Positions 38,040-48,368 of a DNA stretch of 64,000 nucleotides are shown here, piece after piece. Each line of letters starts with the position of its first letter. Position 1 is the first letter of the stretch. The translations under genes were made by a program, and so were the position numbers. The DNA is from Acinetobacter lanii. Lineage in GTDB: Bacteria > Pseudomonadota > Gammaproteobacteria > Pseudomonadales > Moraxellaceae. The stretch covers positions 310,001 to 374,000 of the forward strand of contig NZ_CP049916.1 in the NCBI RefSeq assembly GCF_011578285.1. Reading direction: 5' to 3'. The notes below the pieces were generated by a model. The model saw only the letters and a program-made list of their open reading frames with translations, had not been told where the DNA came from and did no database searches.

Positions 38040-41000
38040 TTTTAGAAAAACAATACCTATACAGCAAAATTGTTAAAAAACATAAATATGTATAGAATGC
38101 ATACAGAATAATTAGATTTTCTAATCAATTTTAATTTCAAAAATAAATGTTTTTCATAAAACAAATCTAAAAATAAACAATAAAGGTTCGGTATGACATT
38201 TCAAGACGTGAATAACGCAAGTGCATCAGGTGCAAGTTCAGTAGGTGAGACTGAGCAAGACGTGGTTGAGCAACCAGTTGAGGTGGCGGTATTTAACCTT
38301 GAAAGCACGCGCAGTCCAACCGATTTGCAAATGATGGCCAATCAAATTCAGCGTTTTTTACATGATTGTGGTGATACCAATTTATCGAATTTACAACCCT
38401 CGGCGAATGTGCCGATGGTGGCAAACTCCTTTGCACTTACGGGCAGTGTACTGGATCTGATTTTATATAGCTTACTGCCTAAACAAGGCGAGCTCGGCGT
38501 ACAACAAGTCGCGATGTTGAGTGCTAATCTCATTGGTTTATTTTTGGCACCGCAAGCGGAAGCCCATGTGCGTATGGCCTTACGCCCAATGCTAGGCCTC
38601 ATGGCCGAGTGCTTATACCGAGAAGGTGGTCACAAATACGAGAAGGCGACATCAAACGCCTGTCGCTGCATCTCAATGCCCGTATTGCTGGGGACTTGGG
38701 ATTATTTCTTAAAGAAACCAAAGGCAAACTTGGTGGTTTGCTCTCTAGTGCCAGTGCGCTGGGTACCCAAATATTAACGACACTGGCACTGCCTAAACCC
38801 AATATCAGTACGGTATTGACTGCATCCACCATTGCAGCGGGCGGTGGGGGAGCGAGTGCTGATAAGCGTGATCCGAAGGAACAATTCACCAACTGGGCTT
38901 CGCCCTTGGCCAGTTTGTTGGCCACCCCATCTTTAGCCGATATTAAACCTGTTTTTCCCCTGATTCCCGGTATGAACTTGCAAATTAAAGCCAGCCTTGC
39001 CTTGAGCACCCTTGCAGGGGCGATGCAACAACAAGCCGGTGGGCAGAAATACACCCTGATGTGGTTGATCGATGAAACCTTAAAAGCCATTGAGGCACTC
39101 GGGGAAAAGGTCAGTGCCAGTGTGCCGATCTCACAAACCGGTGAATTGGAGCGCCATGTCAAAGGGGATATTTTAGAGTTTGTCTCGCTACAGGCGAATG
39201 CATTAAATGATCCAAGTTGTGTCACTAAAGCAGGAGATTCTGCCACAGGACAAAGTATTAGCTATGCGATCGGTGCTGAACGAGTCAAACATAGCGATTT
39301 CTACCTGTCTAAACTTGGTTTTGGTTTTAGCCGGCAATACAACTCGCAGATGTCAGAGTTTGATGACAGTTGTATCGGTGCACGTTGGATGATGCCGTTT
39401 TCCAATCGGATTGAAGCGACCGAATATGGTTATCTGTTTATTGACAGCAATGGACGTAAACACCGCTTGCCAGCCAGTATTACTGAGCAAGCCTACGAAG
39501 TGCCATTTGAAGGTTTTGTGGTTGTTCCCTTAGAGAACGGTGATTTGACCCTGAATTTTGGCGGTGATTGGAGCTTTCACTTCCACAATTTTAATGCCGC
39601 ACAGAATTTGCATGGCACCTACCATCTGATTCAACAGCACAATACCAAAAGCAATGAACAGGTGGATTTAGACTATCTGGTGGTCAATGGACAAGCCTAC
39701 TTGAAGCAAGTCGATTTTAAACTGAAAACCGCACAGCACAGCCTGAAATTTGCCTACAACGATCAGATTAAAATCATTGCCGTATTTGTTGATGAGCAGG
39801 CACAACCCTTAGCCCAATATCAATATGATGCCCAAGGTAACCTGATTAAAGCCATCGATGAAAATGGTCATACCCGAGACTATCAATATAACCATGCCCA
39901 TCAACTGACACGCTACAGTGACCGTACGGGACGTGGACAAAACATTCGTTATGAATCGACAGCAGTGGATGCCAAAGCCATTGAAGAATGGGCAGATGAT
40001 GGCCGTTTCCATACCAAGCTCAAATGGCATCCGCGCTTACGCCAAGTTGCCGTTTATGACGCCTATGACAACCCGACTTATTACTACTTTGATCTAGAAG
40101 GCTTTACTTACCGCACTCGACTCGCTGATGGACGAGAATCATGGTATTCCCGAGATCAATACAAACGCATTACACGCCAAATTGATTTCGAAGGGCGAGA
40201 AATCCAACAAGAATATGATAAAGCTGGGCAACTGAGTAAAATCGTGCAGCCCAATGGTGGGATCATCCGCTTTGCCTATGATGAGCAAGGCAACTTAATC
40301 GAAACCAAAGACCCTGAAGGCAATATTTGGAAACGCGAATACGATGCTGAGGGCAATGTCAGCAAAGAGATCAATCCACTGGGGCAGGTGACCCAATACA
40401 AATATAACGCCGAAGGACAACTCACAGAAATCATCGATGCCAAAGGCGGTAAAAGGACCTTGCAGTACAATGAACTCGGTCAAATGACCCGTTATAGCGA
40501 CTGCTCAGGCAAAGAAAGTGCATGGGAATATGATGAAGAAGGGCAACTCAAACAACAACAAGATGCCACAGCTCATGCAGTACAGTATATCTACAGTGAA
40601 AAAGGCATGGATAAAGGCCAATTAAAAAGCATTATCTATCCAGATGGCCTCAAAGAACACTTTGAACATGATCAAGAAGGACGCTTACTCAAACATACCG
40701 ATACCGCAGGCAAAGTCACCACATACAGCTATAATCAAAGTGGCTTATTGACCCAACGCATCGATGCCAATAAACATCAAATTGCTTATCACTGGGACAA
40801 ACAAGGGCGTATTCAAAAGCTGATCAATCAAAACCATGCCGAATATCTGTTTGACTATAACGGTTTTGGCCAACTGATGCGGGAACAAAGCTTTGATGGC
40901 GAAGAACGCCACTATGCCTATATGGAAAATGGACGCCTGTTCCAAATCCGTATGCCAAACGTCATCATCCAGTTTAGTTACCATGCTGATGGGCAAATTG

Positions 41001-41913
41001 CAGAGAAACTGTATACCCATATTGAAAGCCGTAAAACGCAGAAAGAAACATTTGACTATAACCTCAATGGCCAACTCAGTCGGGTCAGCAATGAACACAG
41101 CCAAATCGACTTCTACCGAAATCAAATTGGGCAATTAATACGAGAACATCAGCACTACAAACTGCCTGATCTCAATCCGATGACGGCAGTACTACGTTAT
41201 GACTATGATGAACTAGGCAATCTGATCAAAACCATCCGACCGGATGGCCATGAAGTCACACATTTAAGTTATGGATCAGGTCATGTCTACGGCATTGCCC
41301 TCAATCAAAAAGACATGATTGGCTTTAAGCGTGATGACTTGCACCGAGAAACAGAACGTTACTTGGCCAATGGCTTGATTCAACGCAACCAATATAACGA
41401 TGTAGGGTTACTGATCTCCCAACAGATTCAGCCTGAGCAAGAAACCCAATCGCCACTTGATCCATCACAACAGACAAAAGTACTGCATCAGGCACAGCGC
41501 CACTACCACTACGACAAGAACTACCTACTCACCCAAGTCGACGACAGTCGTTTGGGCAAACTGAACTACCACTATGACCCGATTGGACGCTTGATTAAAA
41601 GCCAAAGTCCTCAGCACATAGAAAGTTTTAGCTTTGACCCCGCAGGGAATCTGATTGATCCGATTGCCACTCAAGTCAGCCAAGTCAAAGACAATCTGAT
41701 TAGAGAATACCAAGGCAAACGCTACAGCTATGATGCACAAGGCAATGTGATTGAAACCACACAGGGCAACAAGACCTTAAAACTCACATGGGACAACCTG
41801 AATCGATTAATTCAAAGTAATCATAATGGACGCATCACCCATTATGGTTATGACGTATTTGGCCGACGCCTGTATAAAAAATCCCAAGATCAAAAGGGCA
41901 CAGAGACCTTAAC

Positions 41914-42523
41914 CTTATTTGGTTGGGATGGTGACCTGATGATTTGGGAGTCTAAAACCATAGCAGCGCATAAAGCTCAGAATAGCCAAGCCGATCACCA
42001 CAACAAACAGGAATACACCAAGCACTATATCTATGAACCGAACAGCTTTGTGCCAGCCCTACAGGCAGGCTATAGCCAATTTATCAAACTGATTGACACC
42101 CCAGACTACAGCCGATTTAAAACTGAGCCATATTCGATTTATAAAGACCCCGTATGGAAAACAGAAACGCGAAAACAACGCACTGAACTCGAACGCGTCG
42201 CTTTTTACCACTGTGATCAAGTGGGTACACCGCAAAGTCTGAGTAATGAGTTAGGTGAATGTATTTGGAGTATCCGACAAAGCACATGGGGCAGAGCAGA
42301 AGAGATCAGCCAACAAAACCCAGACAACCCGTTTGAGCAAACAGAGATTCGTTTCCAAGGTCAATATTACGATGAGGAAACAGGACTACACTATAACCGT
42401 TACAGATATTATGAGCCGCACAGTGCACGCTATATTTCTAAAGATCCAATTGGGCTTAATGGTGGATTAAATAATTTAGCTTATGTAAGTGATCCTAATC
42501 AGTGGGTGGATCCGTTAGGGCTT
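41914..42523 (+). repeat. 610-bp direct repeat, copy 1 (inside the main Rhs gene)
   Basis: From CTTATTTGGTTGGGATGG to the VDPLGL codons this segment recurs at 46163-46772 with the same length and roughly 90% identity by eye. It encodes the last part of the Rhs core, including the cleavage region before the toxin tip. Confidence 0.9.
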
Positions 42524-43264
42524 AATCAAGTGTGGGTAAATGTTAAAACTGGTGAGCGTGCTGGGCGAAAAAAAGGACCAGATTGGGAAAATTGGGTGCC
42601 TTATAAGGATCCAGATGGACGAGTGAATACTGCGGCATCTAATGTAGAAGCGAAATTAAATAGTCAACGTGAACAAGAAATTGAAGGTTATAATCGTAGA
42701 ATTGAAAATACTAGAAAAATTGAAAAAGTTAACGAGGCTTGGAATAAGTCTATAGAAAGTATGAATAATCAAAATGAATTATTATCAAAACGAGTATCAA
42801 ACATCGATTTTATATGTGGGTGTAAAGTTACGTTATGGGGGTCAATAAAAGAAGACTATCAACGTGGTGAAATATTAGATAATGGTCTGCGAGGTGCATT
42901 AGGAGTAACTCACGGTTTTACAATGGGGTTATCGACAATAGCGTTAAGAGAAAATAATTTGGTACCTGAGCATCTGCTAGACACAGAGCACATATCGTTC
43001 AAAGCAGCGGATAAAGTAGTATTAGTTGGTACTATAGCTACAGGCCGAGGAGTCGTACTATTAAAGCAGGGAGCACATTTATCTAAAAATGTGAGACGTA
43101 TGGATCCTGAGCAAGTTGGTTATGGGTTTATATCTAACGCAAATAAAGTTGCTGATAAAAAAATGGCTAAAGGTACAGCAATAATAGGGGGGCAATATAT
43201 ACAAAGTGAGGTTGAAGGTGTGGTTGTAGATAAGTTAGATAATTTAATTTTTGGTGATAAATAA
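42524..43264 (+). other. Variable C-terminal toxin module of the main Rhs protein (Rhs-CT1)
   Basis: This is the 246 residues after the WVDPLGL motif, where Rhs proteins release their toxin. It starts with a charged linker containing GPDW, DPDGR and EAKLNSQREQEIE. A cysteine pair (FICGCKV) and a glycine-rich hydrophobic section (GALGVTHGFTMGLS) follow, and the tail ends NLIFGDK. No known nuclease, deaminase, ADP-ribosyltransferase or peptidase motif was recognised. Base composition turns AT-rich compared with the core. Confidence 0.7.
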
Positions 43265-43265
43265 T

Positions 43266-43469
43266 ATGAAGTTTTTTTTTATATTAGTTTTGATTGGTTT
43301 TTTATTTTATAGTTCTTATGATTGTATTATAAATGATGCTTGTGGTTTTGGTCGTGCTGGTAGAGATGTTTTGTGGGGTACGTTAACGTCATACTTTAAA
43401 ATATCCATTAATGTTTTTTTTATAATATTCTTTATAATTTATTTATTGATAGGTTTTAATAAAAAGTAA
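43266..43469 (+). CDS. Two-helix small membrane protein, candidate immunity to Rhs-CT1
   Basis: This 67-residue protein starts at the ATG at 43266, immediately after the Rhs stop. It has two hydrophobic helices (FFFILVLIGFLFYSSYD and ISINVFFIIFFIIYLLIG) with a short loop containing NDACGFGRAGRD. It is extremely AT-rich. Position directly behind a toxin tip is the classical site of an immunity gene. The sequence itself has no recognised family. The downstream gene may share or replace this role. Confidence 0.6.
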   Translation: MKFFFILVLIGFLFYSSYDCIINDACGFGRAGRDVLWGTLTSYFKISINVFFIIFFIIYLLIGFNKK

Positions 43470-43484
43470 TTGCAGAGATTTAAT

Positions 43485-43913
43485 ATGAAGTTTGTGGTTG
43501 TTTTTTTTACAATGATTTTTATATCTAATGCATATTCTAAAGAATTTCTGCTGAAGCTCAATATTGGTAATTTTTTAGAAAAAATAAAAAATTATGATAA
43601 AGATAGAAGGTTTGTTTATAAAAATAATGATACTCCTAAAAATAGCCCTCAATTATATTTTTTGAGAGATGCAAAAAGTAATAATAATTTCGGGAATTTT
43701 GATAAAGAAGTAATAGAATATGGGTTTGTTGATATGGGTAAGGATATTGATTATATATATGCAGAGCATTTTTTTGATTGTAAATCAAAACATAAAATTA
43801 TATATAGTCAGATATTTGATGAAAATGGAGTATATTTAAGATCAAAAATATCATATTATAAATTTGAAGACTCAAGCTTGCAATTAGATCAAATGATTTG
43901 TAGCGTTAATTAA
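43485..43913 (+). CDS. Exported protein, candidate immunity to Rhs-CT1
   Basis: This protein of about 142 residues begins with a signal peptide (MKFVVVFFTMIFISNAYSK). The mature portion is rich in Lys, Asp, Tyr and Asn and has cysteines in FFDCKSKH and MICSVN. The ATG at 43485 has GCAGAG upstream. A TTG 15 bases earlier is less likely. It is the second AT-rich gene after the Rhs tip. If it is the immunity protein, its periplasmic location implies a toxin acting in the periplasm. The family is unrecognised. Confidence 0.6.
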   Translation: MKFVVVFFTMIFISNAYSKEFLLKLNIGNFLEKIKNYDKDRRFVYKNNDTPKNSPQLYFLRDAKSNNNFGNFDKEVIEYGFVDMGKDIDYIYAEHFFDCKSKHKIIYSQIFDENGVYLRSKISYYKFEDSSLQLDQMICSVN

Positions 43914-44169
43914 ATATTTTTTAAATGATTTTAGGCTAATCAATAGATCTTGTATCTTAGCGCTTGTAGTGATTAGCTTCCACTATATGCAAATTGTAGA
44001 GTTTGTAATAGACCTAAGACTTTTAGTCTGTGAAAGAGATAAAACCTACAATTTGCCCTAACCACTTGCACAACTCTGGACGGTAACTAAGCACTTTGAT
44101 GCTGTATTCACAAGAAAAGACGGTGGTTATGCTAAAACAATAATTGAATAAATAAAGCAGGTAAAAATT
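43914..44169 (+). ncRNA. IS110 5' non-coding region with nested hairpins; candidate bridge RNA
   Basis: The 256 bp before the IS110-family transposase contain no protein gene but strong structure. GCTAATCA / TGATTAGC lies at 43935-43942 and 43970-43977. A perfect 11-bp inverted repeat GCAAATTGTAG / CTACAATTTGC (43989-43999 and 44046-44056) encloses a third hairpin AGACT-TTT-AGTCT. IS110-family elements are known to encode a bridge RNA in this upstream end that pairs with target and donor DNA. This is an inference from position and structure. The exact ends of the element are not resolved. Confidence 0.4.
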
Positions 44170-45148
44170 ATGTTTTATCTTGGTATTGATGTTGCTAAAG
44201 CTAAAATTGATTGCTGTTTAATTTTAGAAAACTCTGTAAGTAAAAAGAAGACTAAAACTTTTTCAAATACACCAAAAGGTTTTGAGCAACTTCAAACTTG
44301 GCTAAAGCAGCATGCTGTAACTTCTACGCAGACCATTACTTTAATGGAAGCAACTTCTATTTATCATGAACTCTTGGCGAAATATTTATTTGATGCGGGC
44401 TATCAAGTCTGCGTAACCAATCCTGCCAGAGCTCGATATTTTGCTCAGAGTATGTCTAAGCTGAATAAAACAGACAAGGTAGATAGTGAGGTTCTAGCCC
44501 GATTCGCAATGACTGCTGATCTACATTTTTGGCAACCTTTACCCCAACATATTCAATTGCTGAATGCTTTGTTGGATAGAAGAGCTGCTCTTTGTGAAGA
44601 TTTACAACGTGAAGAGAATCGTTTGGAAAAAGCAGAGTCTACCTTCACGATGGAACCTGTACTTCAATCTATCCATAAGAGCATTGAACAGTTAAACAAA
44701 CACATTCAGGGTATCGACCAGCAAGTTGATGATCACATTGATCAGAATCCCGATTTAAAAAATGATAAAGCTGCTCAGCAGTATTCCAGCCATTGCAGAT
44801 CGAACCAGTTTATTAATGCTGAGTTTCTTGCGCAGCCATACGTTTGAAAGGGCTAGTCAAGCGGCTGCCTTTGTTGGCTTGGTTCCCATTCAAAAGCAGT
44901 CGGGTAGCTCGATTCATGGTAGAAGCCGTTTATCCAAAGCGGACTCTTCCAAAATACGTGCTGGTTTATATATGGCAGCCATTGTCGCAACTCGACATAA
45001 TCCTCATATCAAAGGGATGAATAAAAGGTTATTGGCCAATGGTAAAACCAAAATGATAGCGATTGGAGCTGCGATGAGGAAGTTGGTTCATCTTTGTTAT
45101 GATGTACTCAAACATCAACAACCTTACCAAGCAGATTATTCAGCATGA
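44170..45148 (+). pseudogene. IS110-family transposase (DEDD recombinase), frameshifted
   Basis: The N-terminal part shows the RuvC-like DEDD domain: LGIDVAKAKID, LMEATSIYHE, NPARARYFAQSM and KTDKVDSEVLARF. A helical linker follows. The C-terminal part has the Tnp20 region AAFVGLVPIQKQSGSSIHGRSRLSKADSSKIR with its conserved serine. The two parts are in different frames. Around 44766-44776 the expected DKALLSSIPAI reads DKAAQQYSS, which a two-base deletion explains. Total length would be about 326 residues. The ribosome-binding site AGGT stands upstream. It is probably inactive unless the shift is bypassed. Confidence 0.85.
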
Positions 45149-45181
45149 ATTTTCAATAATTTGCTTGACGTTTCAGACGGT

Positions 45182-46095
45182 ATCTCTTTCATAAATCAAA
45201 AAACGATCTATCTTTTGCTGATTATTTATACCAAAGAATTTTAAATATTCATGCATAATTTGCGGATGAAATACATCGACTCAAAGAAGCTTTCTGAAAC
45301 ACAGTTTAAGCGATATACAGGCATCTCATGGTCAACCTTTGATTTGATGGTTGAACAACTGAAAATGCATGTCCCTGCTAAAGGTAGACCACCTAAGTTA
45401 AGTGTAGAAGATCAGGTTTTACTCTGTTTGAGCTATTGGCGTGAATACCGAACATTGTTCCATGTCGCAACAAGTTATGGCGTGTCAGAGCCTACTGCTT
45501 CAAGAATTGTTCGCCATGTAGAAGATTGCCTAATCAAGTCCAATTTATTCAATTTACCGAAGGATTTGCCTGAAGGCGAAGGTATAGACTGGAATGTGGT
45601 GATCGTAGATGCTACAGAAATCCCAATACAAAGACCTAAAAAAACAGAAGAAAAGCTATAGTGGGAAGAAGAAGGCACATACTTTCAAAGTACAGGCCAT
45701 CATTCATTATAGAACTCAGCAAGTTCTGAGTTTATGCATAAGTCGTGGTGCAGTACATGATTTCGAGCTCTTCAAAGGTAACTTGAATCAGATTCCTAAA
45801 GGGTCTTTTATTCTTGCAGATAAAGGCTATCAAGGGATTTATGCAGTATATCCGAATAGCTTATTGCCTCTAAAAGCAAAGAAGCACTGCAAACTAGATC
45901 CCGAGCTAAAAATTTACAATCAAGAAATCAATAAAAGAAGAATTGGAATTGAGCATGTATTTGGCAGTTTGAAAACCTTTAAAATCCTTGCTGAGCGATA
46001 TCGTAATCGAGGCAAAAGACTAGGTTTAAGATTCAATTTAATTGCTGGAATCTACAACATGGAACTGAGTAAAAATGACTTATGAAAGAACTCTA
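45182..46095 (+). mobile_element. IS5-family insertion sequence
   Basis: The element encodes the two-frame transposase at 45251-46085. Near-terminal inverted repeats are seen as TCTTTCATAAATCA on the left (about 45185-45198) and TGACTTATGAAAGA on the right (about 46077-46090). The outer few bases of the ends do not match well, so the exact tips are approximate. It lies directly behind the IS110 gene. Confidence 0.7.
45251..46085 (+). CDS. IS5-family transposase, two overlapping frames joined at an A7 tract
   Basis: The first frame (45251-45661) carries a helix-turn-helix (HVATSYGVSEPTASRIVRHVE) and the first DDE aspartate in VVIVDATEIPIQRPK. The second frame (45609-46085) continues with KKQKKSYSGKKKAHTFKVQ and contains the second Asp (FILADKGYQG) and the Glu (RRIGIEHVFGSLK). 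The join falls on seven A (45638-45644). Reading through needs a +1 shift, or one A fewer. This may be regulated slippage or a mutation. The combined product would be about 277 residues. Confidence 0.8.
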
Positions 46096-46162
46096 TTTAG
46101 AAAACCGAATAAGGGTAATATAACTTTAGATAATATCTGTATAAAGCCTAAAACAGCCTGAT

Positions 46163-46772
46163 CTTATTTGGTTGGGATGGGGATTTGATGATTTGGGAGT
46201 CTAAAACCACAACAACATATAAAGTTCAGAATAGCCAAGCCGATAACCCCAAAAAACAGGAATATACCAAGCACTACATTTATGAACCGAACAGCTTTGT
46301 GCCGGCCCTACAGGCAGGCTATAGCCAATTTATCAAACTGATCGAAACCCCTGACTACAGCCGATTTAAAACTGAGCCGTATTCGATTTATAAAGACCCC
46401 GTATGGAAAACAGAAACGCGAAAGCAACGAACTGAACTCGAACGTGTCGCTTTTTACCACTGTGATCAAGTGGGTACACCACAAAGTCTGAGTAATGAGT
46501 TAGAAGAATGTGTGTGGAGTATTCGACAAAGCACGTGGGGTAGAGCAGAAGAGATCAGCCAACCCAACCCAGACAATCCATTTGAGCAAACAGAGATTCG
46601 TTTCCAAGGGCAATATTACGATGAGGAAACAGGACTGCACTATAACCGTTACAGATATTATGAGCCGCATAGTGCACGATATATTTCAAAAGATCCGATT
46701 GGATTGCAAGGAGGATTAAATAATTCGGCTTATGTAAGTGATCCGAATCAGTGGGTCGATCCCTTGGGGTTA
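46163..46772 (+). repeat. 610-bp direct repeat, copy 2 (orphan Rhs tip)
   Basis: The same segment as 41914-42523, in the same orientation about 4.2 kb downstream. Homologous recombination between the copies would delete CT1, its candidate immunity genes and both intervening ISs, and would fuse CT2 to the main Rhs gene. Confidence 0.9.
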
Positions 46773-47864
46773 GCAGGAATATGGACAAATGGGAAAGGTG
46801 CATATTCAGATCGTAAGGAAGGATCAGATTGGTATCCGGCATCAGACAGCTATGGACGTCCTGATTCGCAAGCGTTAGCGCAGGAAAATAAATTAAATCA
46901 GCTTCGCCAACAACAAATTGAAATGGATCATTGGCGTAAGGAGCAGGTTGCACAAAGAAAAGCTATTGAAGAAAATAATGCAAAATATAATGAATGGGCA
47001 AGAGAACAGAATAGAAAAGCCGAACAGCAATTACGTATTTATAATGCTAGCCAAATTCCTAAAATTGAAACCCCATGGGTTCCACCAGCTTTACCACAAG
47101 AGGTAGTTGATTTTTCGGCAGGAGTTGGGGATATGCTAAGTTTTGGTGCTACAGATTATATAAGAGATAAAATGGGAACGAATGGGGTGGTTGATAAAGG
47201 CTCTTACAGTTATGGATCTGGGCAAGCTACAGGTGTTGCCGTGGGAATGATGACTGAGTTTGGTGCTGCAGCCTCAGCTAGAGGGGTGGGTACGGTAGCA
47301 CAAATTGGCACTACCAATGTTTTAAAGGCATCTGCAATAAGTTCAGTTACAGGTCAAGTGTATACATGTAATTGTGATTATGCATCTGTGAATATAAATA
47401 CACCTATTGGTTCTGTAGGAACTACTGTTAATTTACTTAGTCCCGATGTATTTGGGTCGGTAGGCGGATCGGCAAGTAATGTAGCGGAACCTGCTGGAAA
47501 AGCGATAGCAAAAGCAATTGGTTTACCAACTAAGCACATTGAAAAACCTAAACCAGCTAGTCTTAGTGTTACATTTGGTAAAGTTGAGAATATAAGTGAA
47601 AATGAAAATAGAGCAAGAGAAGTATCAGAATTTTTGAAGGGTAAATCTTATAATACCACGGTTACAGCACCTGTAGTTGGTATAACGGGCGGATATACGT
47701 TTCCGGGTCAGACTATTGATGAGGGTAAAGATCCTTTCAAAGAAAAATATGCCACAGAACGTGGTTGGTCTATGGGGGGAGGTGGAGTTGATGCGTCCGT
47801 TTCTGGCTCAGTAAAAATAATAGGAAAAGGCGGTTGGTATGATCCTTCGGAAAGGAATAAGTAA
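46163..47864 (+). CDS. Orphan Rhs tip: truncated core plus a second toxin module (Rhs-CT2)
   Basis: The first 610 bp repeat the main Rhs core end, up to WVDPLGL. The remaining 363 residues differ from CT1. They start with a related linker (GSDW, YGRPDSQ, ENKLNQLRQQQIE). A coiled-coil stretch and the pre-toxin-like DFSAGVGDMLSFGATDYIRDKMG follow, then a glycine-rich segment and a beta-rich tail (VTAPVVGITGGYTFPGQ, VDASVSGSVKII). The first ATG in frame is 46188, with no ribosome-binding site. The segment therefore looks like a silent cassette, translated only if recombined onto the main gene. The toxin activity is not recognised. Confidence 0.75.
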
Positions 47865-47867
47865 AAA

Positions 47868-48326
47868 ATGTTTATCATGAATAAGAAATTGCTAATAAGA
47901 ATTCTACTCGGTGCATGGTTTATATTTCTGTTTTATGTGCTCATTATTCCAAATAAGGTTCATCGTGAAGGTATGATAGATCAAGAACAGCTTTCAAATA
48001 AATTATTTGGAGCTTATAGTAGTCATCGGTATGAAGAAGGCCTTAATAAAGAAACATATTTATCAAGCATAGCATTCATTGATAAACAAGAATTAAGCAA
48101 ACACGATTTAAACGACAAAATAGCTGACTTAAAGAAACATGGGTGGAAGCAAGTCTATCCTGCGCGAGAGGATCAAATCACACTATGTTTCGGGAATCAA
48201 AATGAAATTATAATAGTTTATCCAACCAAACTTAACTATCCGAATGGTATGAGATTAACCGAAGCTGATTTAGCGAATTGGATTATAAATTATACATATA
48301 CTTATAAGGGGGGAGAATATTGCTAA
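47868..48326 (+). CDS. Membrane-anchored protein, candidate immunity to Rhs-CT2 (paralogue A)
   Basis: This 152-residue protein has one N-terminal transmembrane helix (ILLGAWFIFLFYVLIIP) followed by a soluble domain probably facing the periplasm. Two cysteines are present (ITLCFGNQ and the final GGEYC). It starts three bases after the orphan Rhs stop. A second in-frame ATG at 47877 would give the MNKK start that mirrors its paralogue. The family is unrecognised. Immunity is inferred from position and from duplication next to a toxin tip. Confidence 0.65.
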   Translation: MFIMNKKLLIRILLGAWFIFLFYVLIIPNKVHREGMIDQEQLSNKLFGAYSSHRYEEGLNKETYLSSIAFIDKQELSKHDLNDKIADLKKHGWKQVYPAREDQITLCFGNQNEIIIVYPTKLNYPNGMRLTEADLANWIINYTYTYKGGEYC

Positions 48327-48368
48327 CTATTATTAGTGGTTTGTATAGGTATTGTTGCATAAAGCCTT

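Larger units (their letters stand above)
38193..43264 (+). pseudogene. Rhs-family polymorphic toxin gene, broken by one apparent frameshift near 38634
   Basis: Reading from the ATG at 38193 (ribosome-binding site AAAGG) gives an N-terminal helical domain up to YREGGHK. The matching continuation, REGDIKRLSLHLNARIAGDL, is in another frame. One missing base in cacaaatacgag (38631-38642) explains the break. The rest is open to 43264: a helical N-region, a DUF6531-like entry (ISYAIGAERVKHSDFYL), many YD repeats (about 39800-42000), and the Rhs core end with YYEPHSARYISKDPIGL and VDPLGL. A 246-residue toxin tip follows. Intact length would be about 1690 residues. Such proteins are cargo effectors of type VI secretion in Acinetobacter. 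No VgrG, PAAR motif or other T6SS gene is seen here. The 1551-codon part has only an unsupported GTG start at 38609. Confidence 0.8.

Noticed and set aside
38193..38640. PAAR domain at the Rhs N-terminus
   Set aside because: No PAAR repeats or paired motif were seen. The N-terminus is helical and lacks the expected Gly-Asp-His pattern.
38631..38642. Programmed -1 frameshift in the Rhs gene
   Set aside because: The sequence cac aaa tac is not an X XXY YYZ slippery site, and a simple base deletion explains it better.
38599..39246. 215-codon antisense frame inside the Rhs gene
   Set aside because: Opposite-strand shadow. The plus strand carries the recognisable Rhs N-terminal region.
40745..41134. 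Antisense frame over YD repeats
   Set aside because: Regular repeats on the plus strand create long antisense frames. There is no translation signal.
44031..44041. 11-bp match (TGAAAGAGATA) inverted at 45181-45191, considered as the IS110 element's terminal repeats
   Set aside because: The right copy overlaps the IS5-family left end, whose partner is at about 46077-46090, and IS110 elements normally lack such terminal repeats. Probably coincidence.
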